Assembly (NCBI GenBank): GCA_949317995.1
Contig: OX439038.1
Coordinates: forward strand, 2,250,001 to 2,314,000
Source of the DNA: Acholoe squamosa
Lineage: Eukaryota; Annelida; Polychaeta; Phyllodocida; Polynoidae
Direction of reading: 5' to 3'
DNA: 64,000 nt
The notes beneath the pieces were generated by a model. It searched no databases, was not told the DNA's origin, and was given only the letters and a program-made list of their open reading frames with translations. The translations under genes and the position numbers were made by a program. Below are positions 1-12,500 of the stretch, one piece after another (within the stretch, counting starts at the first letter, position 1; each line of letters begins with the position of its first letter).

Positions 1-375
1 CTTTACTAAACCATGGGAGTTGGGTACCGTCTGACGTGGCGGGTGAGTCGAGTCGTCGGACGTTCCTCAGGTTCCGGATAGGTGGCAGCACCGATCCGGG
101 TCTGTGGGACATCTGACGACGAACACCTGGGTCCGTATATAAAGCCCAGGGCTCAGCCGCTACGTCAGAGGCCCTTCTGGCCTCCACACTATGTAAACCA
201 CTGTCTTTTAATATTAGCTGCCTCTTCGATATCATTCGGCAGCCGTGAGTGTGCATTAAGTAATAAACCTAACCGTTGGCATACACTTGGAATACTGTCT
301 TACTCTTTCTTTCCGAACCGTAAGACCCGAACCCCCCAGGTCCGTAAGGCCACAAACCCTTACAGGCTTATAGGA
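1..375 (+). mobile_element. Possible LTR fragment (TATA box to polyadenylation signal)
   Basis: A TATATAAAG box lies at 136-144 and an AATAAA signal at 262-267, about 120 bases apart, in a non-coding stretch running in from the window edge. That spacing is what one expects of the U3-R part of an LTR. No TG start, CA end, primer-binding site or pol sequence was found beside it, so this could equally be a promoter region. The 100-residue reading frame across it has no recognisable protein features. Low confidence. Confidence 0.25.
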
Positions 376-390
376 TATCCCTGAACTCAG

Positions 391-460
391 CCCCGGCTTA
401 TGACCGGGGCTGGCCTATGACCGGGGCCGGCTTATGACCGGGGCCGGCTTATGACCGGGG
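391..460. repeat. Short GC-rich tandem repeat, 18-bp unit
   Basis: About four copies of an 18-base unit built on GGCTTATGACCGGGGCC follow directly after the LTR-like fragment. The repeats are nearly identical, so the expansion is recent. Confidence 0.8.
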
Positions 461-464
461 TTTT

Positions 465-1125
465 ACGGTACTGGCTAAGATTGGCTGTACAGTCCTAATT
501 GCAATGTCTCCACTGTGACCACTGCCTGCCTTACAATCGTTTAGAGATATTCATATTACAACTGGCAAAAAATCTATGTTCTAACCATAGGATTTTGCTC
601 ATATTCTCGGTTTTTACTTCCAACTGCCACACAAACTTACAGTATAAAACCTTCTTTAGATTTGGAGATAATTTTACTATGGAACTTTAACTTTGCCTTC
701 CTATTACAAAGATTTCAACCAGACAATTTCATCCCAAAACAAAGAACACAATTAGACAACAATTATGTATACTCTCGTCACTTTTAATACAATTCTATCG
801 ACTCATTTTGTCACAAATGCCATCAGAGTGATTACTCATTTTTCTTGCCAACCCTGTTTCATATTATGGGGTCCTGTAATGTAACCAGTTAAAGCTGAAA
901 CGTTATACTGACAGTCCCCCATAATTATACATCAATATTTAAAGCACAACTTATATGCTAGGTATCATAATAAAACTGATTTACCCGGCAGGTTGAGTGA
1001 GTCCTTCAGTAGCAGGAAGGAGAGAGTCTGACACAGTCCTACAGCAGTCTCCAGTTGTCTGTTGGTGCATGCGTCCTTAGCATGGGACGGCATCCCACAC
1101 TCCGGGCACGACTCTCCTATCGACT
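465..1125. other. No recognisable gene
   Basis: AT-rich sequence between the short GC-rich repeat and the 55-bp satellite. Reading frames are short and without known motifs. I see no feature I can support here. Confidence 0.5.
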
Positions 1126-4100
1126 TCTCTATACATGGACTGTAAATGTAATATGGTTATAACGTTACACCAGTCCTTGACTCTGCTATCGACTTCTCTA
1201 TACATGGACTGTAATACGTACATCAGTACTTGACTCTCCTATTGACTTCTCTACATATGGACTGTAATGTGGCTATATCAGTACTGGACTCTCCTATTGA
1301 CTTCTCTATATATGGACTGTAATATGGCTACATCAGTACTCGACTCTCCTATTGACTTCTCTATTCCTTGACTGTAATATGGCTATATCAGTACTCGACT
1401 CTCCTATTGACTTCTCTACATATGGACTGTAATGTGGCTATATCAGTACTGGACTCTCCTATTGACTTCTCTATTCCTTGACTGTAATATGGCTATATCA
1501 GTACTCGACTCTCCTATTGACTTCTCTATATATGGACTGTAATGTGGCTATATCAGTACTGGACTCTCCTATTGACTTCTCTATTCCTTGACTGTAATAT
1601 GGCTATATCAGTACTCGACTCTCCTATTGCCTTCTCTATATATGGACTGTAATGTGGCTATATCAGTACTGGACTCTCCTATTGACTTCTCTATTCCTTG
1701 ACTGTAATATGGCTATATCAGTACTCGACTCTCCTATTGACTTCTCTATATATGGACTGTAATGTGGCTATATCAGTACTGGACTCTCCTATTGACTTCT
1801 CTATTCCTTGACTGTAATATGGCTATATCAGTACTCGACTCTCCTATTGCCTTCTCTATATATGGACTGTAATATGGCTACATCAGTACTCGACTCTCCT
1901 ATTGACTTCTCTATTCCTTGACTGTAATATGGCTACATCAGTACTCGACTCTCCTATTGACTTCTCTATTCCTTGACTGTAATATGGCTACATCAGCACT
2001 CGACTCTCCTAGTGACTTCTCTACATATGGACTGTAATATGGCTACATCAGTACTCGACTCTCCTATTGACTTCTCTACATATGGACTGTAATATGGCTA
2101 CACCAGTACTCGACTCTCCTATTGACTTCTCTACATATGGACTGTAATATGGCTACATCAGTACTCGACTCTCCTATTGCCTTCTCTATATATGGACTGT
2201 AATATGGCTACACCAGTACTCGACTCTCCTATTGACTTCTTTATTTACTGACTACAATATGGCTACATCAGTACTTGACTCTCCTATTGCCTTCTCTATT
2301 CCTTGACTGTAATATGGCTACATCAGTACTCGACTCTCCTATTGACTTCTCTATGTATGGACTGTGATATGGCTATATCAGTACTTGACTCTCCTAGTGA
2401 CTTCTCTATATATGGACTGTAATATGGCTATATCAGTACTTGACTTCTATAGACTTCTCTATTCCTTGACTGTAATATGGCTACACCAGTACTCGACTCT
2501 CCTATTGACTTCTCTATATATGGACTGTAATATGGCTACACCAGTACTCGACTCTCCTATTGCCTTCTCTATTCCTTGACTGTAATATGGCTACATCAGT
2601 ACTCGACTCTCCTATTGCCTTCTCTATTCCTTGACTGTAATATGGCTACATCAGTACTCGACTCTCCTATTGCCTTCTCTATATATGGACTGTAATATGG
2701 CGATATCAGTACTCGACTCTCCTATTGCCTTCTCTATATATGGACTGTAATATGGCTACATCAGTACTCGACTCTCGTATTGCCTTCTCTATATATGGAC
2801 TGTAATATGGCTACATCAGTACTCGACTCTCCTATTGCTTTCTCTATATATGGACTGTAATATGGCTATCTCCTCTTTCCTATCCCCTCAGGATGTGTGT
2901 GGTGCACATATGCGCGGGCACTGACACATTTCTCTGATAAATTATCAACCTGTGAAGCACGGGATAGCCACTTAGTGCCGCTAAAGTGCTGTAAAACACA
3001 AATCAATCAATCAATACATCAGTACTCGACTCTCCTATTGACTTCTCTATTCCTTGACTGTAATATGGCTACATCAGTACTCGACTCTCCTATTGCCTTC
3101 TCTATATATGGACTGTAATATGGCTATATCAGTACTCGACTCTCCTATTGACTTCTCTATATATGGACTGTAATATGGCTACATCAGTACTCGACTCTCC
3201 TATTGACTTCTCTATTCCTTGACTGTAATATGGCTATATCAGTACTCGACTCTCCTATTGACTTCTCTATATATGGACTGTAATATGGCTATATCAGTAC
3301 TCGACTCTCCTATTGACTTCTCTATTCCTTGACTGTAATATGGCTACATCAGCACACGACTCTCCTATTGACTTCTCTATATATGGACTGTAATATGGCT
3401 ACACCAGTACTCGACTCTCCTATTGACTTCTCTACATATGGACTGTAATATGGCTATATCAGTACTCGACTCTCCTATTGCCTTCTCTATATATGGACTG
3501 TAATATGGCTATATCAGTACTCGACTCTCCTATTGACTTCTCTATTCCTTGACTGTAATATGGCTACATCAGTACTCGACTCTCCTATTGACTTCTCTAT
3601 TCCTTGACTGTAATATGGCTACATCAGTACTCGACTCTCCTATTGACTTCTCTATTCCTTGACTGTAATATGGCTACATCAGCACTCGACTCTCCTAGTG
3701 ACTTCTCTACATATGGACTGTAATATGGCTACATCAGTACTCGACTCTCCTATTGATTTCTCTATATATGGACTGTAATATGGCTACATCAGTACTCGAC
3801 TCTCCTATTGCCTTCTCTATTCCTTGACTGTAATATGGCTACATCAGTACTCGACTCTCCTATTGACTTCTCTATTCCTTGACTGTAATATGGCTACATC
3901 AGTACTCGACTCCTATTGACTTCTCTATTCCTTGACTGTAATATGGCTACATCAGTACTTGACTCTCCTATTGCCTTCTCTATTCCTTGACTGTAATATG
4001 GCTATGGCAGTACTCGACTCTCCTATTGACTTCTCTATATATGGACTGTAATATGGCTACATCAGTACTTGACTCTCCTATTGCCTTCTCTATTCCTTGA

Positions 4101-4372
4101 CTGTAATATGGCTACATCAGTACTTGACTCTCCTATTGCCTTCTCTATTCCTTGACTGTAATATGGCTACATCGGCACTCGACTCTTCTATTGCCTTCTC
4201 TATTCCTTGACTGTAATATGGCTACATCAGTACTCGACTCTCCTATTGACTTCTCTATATATGGACTGTAATATGGCTACATTAGTACTTGACTCTCCTA
4301 TTGCCTTCTCTTTTCCTTGACTGTAATATGGCTACATCGGCACTTGACTCTCCTAGTGACTTCTCTATACAT
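1126..4372. repeat. 55-bp satellite array, about 55 copies
   Basis: The unit runs ATCAGTACTCGACTCTCCTA, then TTGACTTCTCTATATATGGA, then CTGTAATATGGCTAC, and repeats every 55 bases. Two unit types differ in the middle: one reads TATATATGGACTG, the other TATTCCTTGACTG. Between about 1270 and 1860 they alternate strictly, giving a 110-bp higher-order dimer; elsewhere the order is irregular. A single 148-bp insertion splits the array at 2868-3015. Short reading frames inside are by-products of the repeat. Confidence 0.95.
2868..3015 (+). mobile_element. Short SINE-like insertion with (AATC)n tail inside the satellite
   Basis: The satellite breaks off after TATGGCT and resumes at ACATCAGTACT. Between lie about 148 bases unrelated to the unit, ending in GTAAAACACAAATCAATCAATCAAT-type sequence. 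A short AATC microsatellite tail after a conserved stem is typical of 3' ends of CR1/L2-mobilised SINEs. I see no A or B box, so it may be a 5'-truncated copy. Confidence 0.55.
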
Positions 4373-6580
4373 GTACTTTATTGGAGTATCATGAGGACCA
4401 ATGGGCATGATGCACTCATACAAAGAAAAGTTACTAGTGTTCGCGCTAGTCATTCGCCAAATCGTCAATTAAAGTGCATTTTGGTTAACAATAATCCATG
4501 AAAATTCGCAAAATTGGCTAATTGTAAAGGAATGATTTAGGACAAAATTATAATCAATTTAACTGCCTATGAAAGATAATAAGATATCAATGGCACATTA
4601 ACATGTTATGGAGGGTAGGAATTGAAAACATTTGTGCATCCTTGTTTTATTCTCTACTCAGATATGCTAATGTACTATGACTGCACTAGACAGTGTAGTA
4701 CATTTTCAGTATAGATATGTATGGTGATTTTGTTATAAAATGTCCTTAAAATGGTTTCAATATAGGGTAAAGCGACCTTGACTCGTCCAGGTACCTTGAG
4801 TCAGCCACTTTGCTTGTTTGTAAGTGCCAGATTTAAATTATGAATGGTCACCTATTAGAATTTTAACTATTTACAGTGGTACAAGATGGGGAGATACGGC
4901 AACAGCTATCTTACCATATTCAGCACTTTGACTTCTGCATGTTCCACAGCTTGTCAATGATAGTATGTTTGGGGTTATTTCCATGTAAATAGAGATAGCC
5001 TTCTCATGATTTTGAAGCCACTTATGTTGAGGTAAAACTCTTAAAAGAGGATAAACTGGCAACACTGTCCTAATAATCAAGGAACAGACTTAAGCTTAAC
5101 TAAATATTGTATATATGCATTACATTCACACCCTGTCAATTATAAGTGAGCCGGAAATCCACTATTTCATTGAATCAAGTACACAATAGACACTCTCCAA
5201 CACAATAGTTGATTCATGATATGATGTGGCTGACTCAAGGTACTTGTGGCTGACTCAAGGTACTGATAAAGAAAAATACACATCACTTTGGTAGTGAAGT
5301 CTTATAAGGACTGAAGGACACGAGTATAACAGTTGTAACCTTATTTGCTGGAAAGGCAAACACTTTAGGATAATTTTCATAGCCATTTCCTGATGCCTAC
5401 TACAATTTAGCCTACTAAAGCTCAGATCCAAGAAAAAGTTAGAGGTTACACAGAGGTCCATGTGGACGACTCATGGTCACCTTACCCTACAGGTCCTTTG
5501 ATAACAAGTTAACCTTCATTATTCCTATGACATTTGTCTCTCTAATGATATGCTACACATGAGCTTAATGTTTCTAGATGTGTTGTATTGCAAAAACAAA
5601 CATTAACCTTTAATAAGGCCATGTTATTATAATAACTCGGATTACGAGATTTTGGGTGGCCAAAGGTAAAAGGAAAATCCACCTAGAATGCCCCCAAAAA
5701 CACTTGTGAGGCAAACAAAAGGACCTTTTGACAAATTCAAGGAGTAGATATAATTAAGGTCGAGAATTGCTGCTGACTATGGACTTTTTTTATTGTTTTT
5801 TTGTTTTTTTTTAAACCAAAGATCTTGACGAATCTCCGCAGCATTCCAATTAAGTGACCAGAATAGTGATCATGTAATGAAATAAATACAACATATGATA
5901 TCTCTCATTTTTTGTCATTATCTCATATGTATGTAGACAATGGCGAGTAGAGCATATTGTACCAGGCACATGGAAAAAATATTTGGATAATTGATAATGA
6001 ATTTGGTTAATCAAACCCTATACAAATTCGCCCAAATTGGCTAACACAAAAGATGCCCTAGCGCTAACCCAGCTTACCTACAGAAGAAGTGTTCACAGTT
6101 ACCGAGGCTCTTAGGGTTTTGTACAAGTTGACGGCTGGAAGAAAAGAAAATTTGGTTTTCATATTCTTTCATTTTATGCCCAATGCACCTGTCTACCATA
6201 CATGGTGAGGCAAAGATGAAGGGTCTGGGCTCATCTTTTGGCCATTTTAGTGACCCATGTGTCATACTTTGTCTCGGTTGAGACTTTCCTCACAACACTC
6301 TATACAGTCATGTCTCTATAAACCGTCCACCTCCCTTTCAGATAAATTTTAGCTGGTTCCTAAATCGGCTGGTTCTCTGAATAATGATTACCATAGAACT
6401 CAATGGCTCTAATCAAATCTGAAAGCACTAAATGGTAGCTGAAAAGTGAATCAACCAGCTTATTGAAGAACGATGTATCGAGACTTGACTGTACCACAGT
6501 TGTGGTCCTCTGACTCATCATAATGTGTCCTGCCGGCCTGTCCAGCATCTTTGACTTTGTGGAATTAAGGAAAAAATGAA
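4373..6580. other. Intergenic, no recognisable gene
   Basis: AT-rich sequence. At 4389-4420 a short stretch (GACCAATGGGCATGATGCAC) matches the interior of the TTAA-flanked elements found at 38 kb, so a remnant of that family abuts the satellite. The rest holds only short reading frames with no motifs. Confidence 0.5.
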
Positions 6581-6589
6581 TAGAATGAA

Positions 6590-7120
6590 AATACCCTTCA
6601 AATAAGGGTTGAAATTTTTTTGCCCCCCCCCTCCCCAAATAAGATGGGTCTGATTCCCCCCCCCTCCTGCTTTTAAAAGGATGACCGCTTCCTTCAAAGG
6701 AAGGAGTGCCAGGAGAGAGACCAAGGGCAAAGTTACCCTCACCCTCGGTCTCAGCCAGGGCCTTTGGGTAAGGCGTAAATTTTTTTTCGTATTTGTTAAT
6801 TCGTTGAGACGGAAAGTCTGGTAACCTTGGTAATGTGCCGACATCTGCCCACCGGATGCCGGGGACAAGCTGGTGCTCTGCGCTCCCTGTTACGTAGTAT
6901 GATAAAATTTGTACACTGGAGCTCTGCGTAAGAGATGAAAATTGCGCGCACATGTGTCCTTTTCACCTACCTGGTATAATACTGCGTGGGGTTTTCAACT
7001 GAAAACAGGTGAAATAATTTTGACCCCCCCCCCCATCAGAGGGGTCGGAAAAATTCTGACCACCCCCTCAAACCACTCACCCACCAGCCCCCCCCCCCCC
7101 TTTTATAAATGATCACTCCC
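6590..7120. repeat. Poly-C/poly-G hairpin element remnant(s)
   Basis: Runs of 8-14 C separated by short spacers end in CCCTTTTATAAATGATCACTCCC followed by TTA. This is the same terminal pattern (poly-C, then an ATAAAT..ATGA..CTCCC end, then TTA) as the Harbinger-like elements at 12.5-16.8 kb and 36.5 kb. A clean left terminus was not found, so the element is truncated or rearranged. A 197-residue minus-strand frame (6360-6953) crosses it but shows only low-complexity residues. Confidence 0.5.
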
Positions 7121-7784
7121 TTAGGTAGGTACATCAAACACTGCCTGCACCACTCCCCTGGCAGTGTCCAACATTTGTGACACATTTTTTGTGACCCAAA
7201 AAATTGCTGCACTGGAAATTAAACTGCACTGAAATTGGCATATTCTTTCAGAACAACGATTAAATGAACACATATAAAAAGTTATTTTGGTATGTCATGG
7301 TTCATTTTACCTATATGAAACTTTCCCAGGGAAAATGGGCCATTTCTAGACATTTTTGTAGATTTCTGAAGTGGATGACTGAAAAGGTTATCTAACTCAA
7401 GTTGTCCAAAATGAAAAAAAGTAGAATGAAAATAAAAGAAAGTAATAGTATGTTTCATGGCATTTCATATAAGGTATAGTTTGTGCATGTGGACTGAACA
7501 GTACAGCTGGGGACTGCAAAATAAATTCAAAAATCACATTTTCCTGTGTAAAAGGTGCAAAGTGGTTATTTGGCAGTTTTAAAAACGTCACTGCATGACC
7601 CATGTACATCATATAGGTGTGACACCTAAAATTTGTGCTAAGATAAACTTGTTATACAGGCTCCCAATTTTGGTAACAATTAACAGATTTTTGAAGATTT
7701 CCCAACCATGTGAACTTGCTAACACAGGAAAAAATTATCTGATGTAGTTTGTCAAGAAATCTAAGTCATAAGCTTATGTGGGTC

Positions 7785-8010
7785 GAATATATAGGTCAGC
7801 CAGAAACTAGGTCAATAGGAAGCCCATTAGAGGTTAATATTAGGGTCAAATACCATTGATTAGGTCAGAATGTCTACTTATTGATATTTTACAGCCTCTG
7901 TTCCTATTAATTTGATATCAGAATCTAGGTCATGGGTCAATTAGGTCAGATATATAGGTCATGGGGAAATTAGGTCAAGGTAAAATTTTGTACAGGTCAA
8001 TTTCCGGGTC
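7785..8010 (+). promoter_or_regulatory. Cluster of AGGTCA-type nuclear-receptor half-sites
   Basis: Within about 225 bases the + strand carries roughly eight AGGTCA and three GGGTCA hexamers, all in one orientation. Pairs include AGGTCA-T-GGGTCA (direct repeat, spacing 1) and GGGTCA-ATT-AGGTCA (spacing 3). AGGTCA is the established half-site of many nuclear receptors. The cluster may instead be a decayed tandem repeat whose unit happens to contain this hexamer; the intervals are irregular. Function is inference. Confidence 0.4.
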
Positions 8011-8436
8011 AGGTAGCTTTTTATTTTGTGCTGATATTGTGAATCATTCCAATGGAATTGACATTTCACTAACTTACCTACCTTTCATTTCTTCATTTAT
8101 TTTGGCTAATTGGGATCCAGAAGGTCACAACAAATTGCCTGAATACTGGGGACAAAAATGTCAGATTTCTAGATACTAATTAAGCAATTCTGCGAGAACG
8201 AAATGAGATATCAACACGATTCCAAAAGATTTGAATTCCTCACACTCCTGCAGAATATAATTTTCATGTGATGTACCTACCGTTGGTAGGGCCACGAGAG
8301 TGGCTACCTTTAAGGCTTTAATAGCCTAAGGCTAGGCCGGGCCTATTATTAAAACTAAGTATTAAAGTTAAACTTAAACAGAGTGGGCGATAATACAGGA
8401 ATCAAACAAAACTGTAAAGACTACTAAAGTCCTTAC

Positions 8437-8507
8437 CATATTCCACATAACAACAGGTTCTCTAGGTCTCCAAGGGCGGCCTGCGTCCGTTCCCACGTAC
8501 AGTCCAT
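8437..8507 (-). CDS. Candidate first coding exon of an unidentified host gene
   Basis: On the minus strand an ATG at 8507 opens 23 codons (MDCTWERTQAALGDLENLLL and on) and runs into a strong donor, TATG|GTAAGG, at 8437/8436. The surrounding 8440-8820 segment is more GC-rich and CpG-containing than its neighbours, as expected of a promoter-proximal exon. The next exon would lie below 8430 but I could not identify it, so the product is unknown. An upstream in-frame ATG at 8819 would extend the frame by 104 codons; I prefer the shorter start because the extension shows no domain. Tentative. Confidence 0.3.
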
Positions 8508-8929
8508 GTCCAATCTGCGTCTTGATGTCCAAAACTCACAAAATGTCAGACAAACGTTACTACGTGTTTCTTGATTTACGCGCTCAAAACAAACGACACT
8601 CTCCTCTCTGAGCCGAGGAAGAGAAACATCTGCTAGGAGAGTGAAGAAACGCTGGAGGGAGATTCCCCAGGCTCGCCCTCTCCAGCCCGTCAATAGTATC
8701 AATAGACGCTGGCCGAGGCTGCATTTCCCCACGCAGCTGCACGCTACATACCTCACACTCCTCTTAGCCAGTGCATTAGTGATTATCAGACAGTGGCGCC
8801 ATCTCGAGGTAGAGCCCATGCAGCCAAAGCTAGGAATTTATGGTCACATTTTGACCCCTCCGATGGAAATACAACAAGCCAAGACGAATTGGACACTTTA
8901 TTTGGACACAAAAGACTTTATTATTAGTA

Positions 8930-9361
8930 AAGGAGTTATGGACCATTCGCACTACTGCCTGTTCGCCCTAGATGATTCGCCCTACTCCCTTTTGGATGAT
9001 TCGGCCTACCCCTGGACCATTGGCACTATACTCATACAAAACTGGCATTGGATGATTCGCACCACTCCCTCCCCCAGCAGCCCGGGCCCCATGTGAGCCC
9101 AGGCTGGCACATTTAGTGGAATTAAAAAAATTTGGGATTAATAGTGAACCAAATAATCATACTCCAAGCTCTACTAGAACTAGAAACAATTAAAGGGCTA
9201 AGGATTCTGTCCCTACGCTGTCCGTCAGTGACTGATGACTGTCAGTCGGCACTAGAGCGAATCGTCCAAAAGTAGAGCGAATCATCTAGAGCGAATGTGT
9301 AAGTAGTGCGAATGCGTATGTAGTGCGAACGGGCATTAGAGCGAATCGACCATTTCCCCTT
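8930..9361. mobile_element. Foldback element with GATTCGC-rich inverted ends
   Basis: The left end (GGACCATTCGCACTACTGCC, then CTAGATGATTCGCCCTACT, then TTTTGGATGATTCG) is matched in inverse order near 9240-9350 (CGAATCGTCCAAAAGTAGAG, then CGAATCATCTAGAGCGAATG, then AGAGCGAATCGACCATTTCC). The arms are about 100 bp, diverged, and made of sub-repeats of a GATTCGCnCTA module, around a unique centre. This is the architecture of foldback elements or MITEs. No transposase is present. Confidence 0.65.
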
Positions 9362-9364
9362 AGG

Positions 9365-9780
9365 AGTGTATGGGTAGGTTTAATAGACAGGCTGGCATGG
9401 CCGTTTTATTGAGTTCCAGCCAATCTTCACAGAAACTTGTAGGCTTCACCCACTCTATAGGTGGTTGGATGAAGCCAAAAGCAGGATCCCGTATAGGGGG
9501 CCTAGTCCAGATCAGGCCCTAAGGGCTCAATATAGCGGTAGGCTATGCCCCAAGGGCATAGTGTCCTTGGGCATATATGTTGGTCTACTTCCATAGAGTT
9601 TATACCACGATTTCGGAACTTCCGGTGGGTTTATATGCAGTTTAGCCGTGCATTATTCTGCATATACCACCCTTGTGCATTTTTGAAATTTTTGGTATAT
9701 ACTTTTTCGAGGTCAAGTTGGACTTAGAATATTTTTGGAAATTATGGCGCCTATACAAAGTTAATCTAGCCATTTTCCAT
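9365..9780. other. No recognisable gene; two palindromic ATGCCC motifs
   Basis: Short repetitive sequence. Copies of the ATGCCCnnnGGGCAT motif discussed under the 11.4-12.5 kb element begin here (9547 and 9564). I see no coding signal. Confidence 0.4.
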
Positions 9781-9789
9781 TGTGAAAAA

Positions 9790-9870
9790 TCGTCCCAACT
9801 CGTATGAGGATTGAACCCCGGCCGCAGTGGTGGTAGGCGAAGGCCTTAGCCATAGCGCCACACTGAACGG
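9790..9870 (-). mobile_element. tRNA-derived SINE head (A and B boxes)
   Basis: Read on the minus strand, a TGGCTAAGGCCTT segment resembling a pol III A box is followed about 30 bases later by GGTTCAATCC, a perfect B box. The stretch between can form a tRNA-like anticodon arm. A complete cloverleaf with a matched acceptor stem is not evident, which suggests a tRNA-derived SINE rather than a functional tRNA gene. The 3' extent of the SINE (towards lower coordinates) is unclear. Confidence 0.55.
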
Positions 9871-10518
9871 TGATGAAATCCAATGCGAAGGAAAATAAGT
9901 TCTAACCTGGAGTCCTAGTCGTATGTTTTCAAACAGTTTTCCTCCTGAATCCAACCTTTTCATGTTATAATATCGAAATCCCAAGAAGTTTTCGATCCAT
10001 AGACGAGGAATGCGTGCTAATTTTCTCCATTTTCTTCGATATAAATAAGAATCCATTGATTTTTCCATCGTACGCGAGTCGCTGCTCGTGGCCGCTCTGT
10101 GCGAAGCCATTGCTTTTCTTCCTTGACCTATATCCACATCCGGGCCACTGACACACTTTCGCCGGACAAGGAGGCGGGTGGGAATGGCCGGACCGCGACT
10201 CGCTTATGATGAAAAAATCAATGGATTCTCCTTTATTACGAATATATCGGACATATCAAGCATGGACTACTCATCTAGAATGTCTAAGGATATGTATGTT
10301 TTAATTTGAAAAATTGTCATGGATGGATTCAATACGAAAAGTGACTGTATACACAGCGGTACCTCTCCCGGCAAGGAACAAAAACAATGGCTTCGCGCAG
10401 AGCGGACACGGGCCGTATCGCTTGCACTTACAAAATATCTTCTCCTGGCTGTATTCTGTGGAAATCAGGTAAGAAATTGATACAAAATGGAGGAAATGGT
10501 GGTATAAACCTATTAGGT

Positions 10519-10622
10519 GATGCATATCGGGGCCCCACGGGCTGTATATGCTGTATATACCCTCGCCGCTCCGCGGCTCAGGTATATACAGCATATACAG
10601 CCCTAGGGCCCCGATATGCATC
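10519..10622. repeat. Hairpin: 43-bp inverted repeat with 19-bp loop
   Basis: The arms at 10519-10561 and 10581-10622 pair almost completely: GATGCATATCGGGGCCC then GGGCTGTATATGCTGTATAT, against its complement. The loop is CTCGCCGCTCCGCGGCTCA. Mismatches are few (CCACGGG against CCCTAGG). It is probably the core of a small foldback element; no target duplication was found. Confidence 0.85.
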
Positions 10623-11394
10623 ATCTATTAGCTTAATATAATTGACCAATATTAATTATACCCTCACGGCATATTTATCACATCCATAGACTATAGGTTT
10701 GTTGTAGGTCGATGCCCCCAGGGCATTAGTGATTATCAGCCCAAGGCTATCCTCCATGTTATTATCATATACCATTTTATTATTCCATAAATTGTAACAT
10801 ATTACTGTATTAATCAAAGAATATATAAGAAATTAATACATAGAAGGGCTAGAAGAGCGCTCATACATTCTAGAAGAGCGTTCATGCTCCACTGAACACC
10901 AGCTATGTCAAATATACATAGGTTACAACATCAAAGAGTCCGACCTAATGGTCCACTGCACAATATAATGCTTTTAAGAGTCTAAGAGAGCGACCTCATG
11001 GTTCAGTGCACAAAATAATAACTTGTAAGTGAAAGCAAACGGCCGTCACGGGTGCCTGGGCACCGCTGACGCCGTCATGGGTGTCTGAGCACACCAACAC
11101 TGAACAATAGGTTACATAAGTAACGACGCCATAACCTTCCGGTTGCTCTAGCGTCACTCCTGAGCGACCTAGGTCAAATATGAAAGTATTTATGAAAAGG
11201 CCATAATTAGACGGTCAGAATGAGCCCAAGATCAAGGCGGAACTCCCATTATTAAGGAAGTTACGCCACCTAGACTATTTCGACCTCCGAATGCGCTACA
11301 GACAAACCAGCGCGAGTTACGCGCCCGGAAAGCGAGCGTTGGTGACTTGACATATTCAAGTCCGTGCATGCGCAAGATGGAGGCCGTAGCAGCG

Positions 11395-12500
11395 TAAACG
11401 ACCGTCAGCGGTGCCCAGCCACGTGGGAGTGACACGGAAATTACGCGGACAGCAGCGGAGTAGGTGTCAATTTCCCACAGTGGCATGGGAAGGAGGCAGA
11501 GGAGAATACATGACCCAAGGGCATGAATGCCCCAAGGGTCTTTTCTGCGTCTATAATCCAACTAGAGCATGCCGTGGTGGCATCGATGGCACCCGTCACT
11601 GATGCCCCTGGGGCATAGCCTTTACTTTTATTGATACAAACAGTACACACCATGGATGGATGCCCTGGGGCATTGATCAACCTCCTAAACCTTTTAATAG
11701 AGCTGTAATTGTATGCCCTGGGGGCATTGCTCTGCCCTCCTCAAGACTATCGATAGTGATGCAGGCCCCAGGGCATGATTTCCAACCCTGCCCATGGGAA
11801 GTGGTGTCCAGATCTTCAGCTCCCTAAGGGCATAAACAGTTTACTATAGGCCTAATCATTGCCAGCCAATGCCCTGAGGGCACTCGATCAATAGACTGGT
11901 TGGGTAGTGTATGCGCAGGCCCTCAGGGCATCAGCAGTAGTATCCATGCCCCGGGGGCATGTTCATTTCTTGTTCTATGTCAGCTGCTACTGGGGGTACA
12001 GTTACTATTAAAATGGTTGCACTCAAGATATCACCAGTGTCATCAATGCCCTCAGGGCATGTTCCTTTGCTGACTGTTACAGGAGTCTATTCTCACACGG
12101 TATGCCCTGAGGCCATCTAGGCCCTCGGGGCCTATGTGGCCTCAATCTGTAGAAGATTAGTACATACCCTGGGGGCCTATGCCCTAGTTGAGTCAATCAT
12201 GTGTTAAAGAAGCAAGAAATATGTCCTGAGGACATAGATAACACTGGTGTTGCCCTCAAGGCATGTGCATCTTTTTGGTCAATCCCAGAACTTCAATAGG
12301 ACAGGAAGATGCCCTAAGGGACGATACACGTTGCCCTGAGGGCATACCCTAGAAGTAGTCATTGCTGATTTGTAGAATTGCAGCATTATGCCCTCAGGGC
12401 ATGCTCAATGCCGCACGGTCCCGAAAATATACACATCACCACACGGGTGGCGCTGCATGCCCTCAGGGCATAGTCCGATGTAACAAGTTGCATCCTGCAA
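11395..12500. mobile_element. Non-autonomous element A, packed with ATGCCC..GGGCAT palindromes
   Basis: The sequence shares both end regions with the element at 17.3-18.3 kb: CACGTGGGAGTGACACGGAAATTACGC near 11420, and CCCGAAAATATACACATCACC then GATGTAACAAGTTGCATCCTGC near 12420-12495. About 20 copies of a 13-15 base palindrome (ATGCCCTnAGGGCAT and variants) are spaced irregularly between them; the wider scatter starts at 9547. There is no coding capacity. The left terminal repeat is not recognisable, so this copy is probably truncated. Confidence 0.65.

Noticed and set aside
6360-6953. 197-codon minus-strand frame
   Set aside because: It runs through poly-C element debris and shows no domain or consistent composition.
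8641-9096. 151-codon plus-strand frame
   Set aside because: It overlaps the candidate exon on the other strand and runs into a foldback element.
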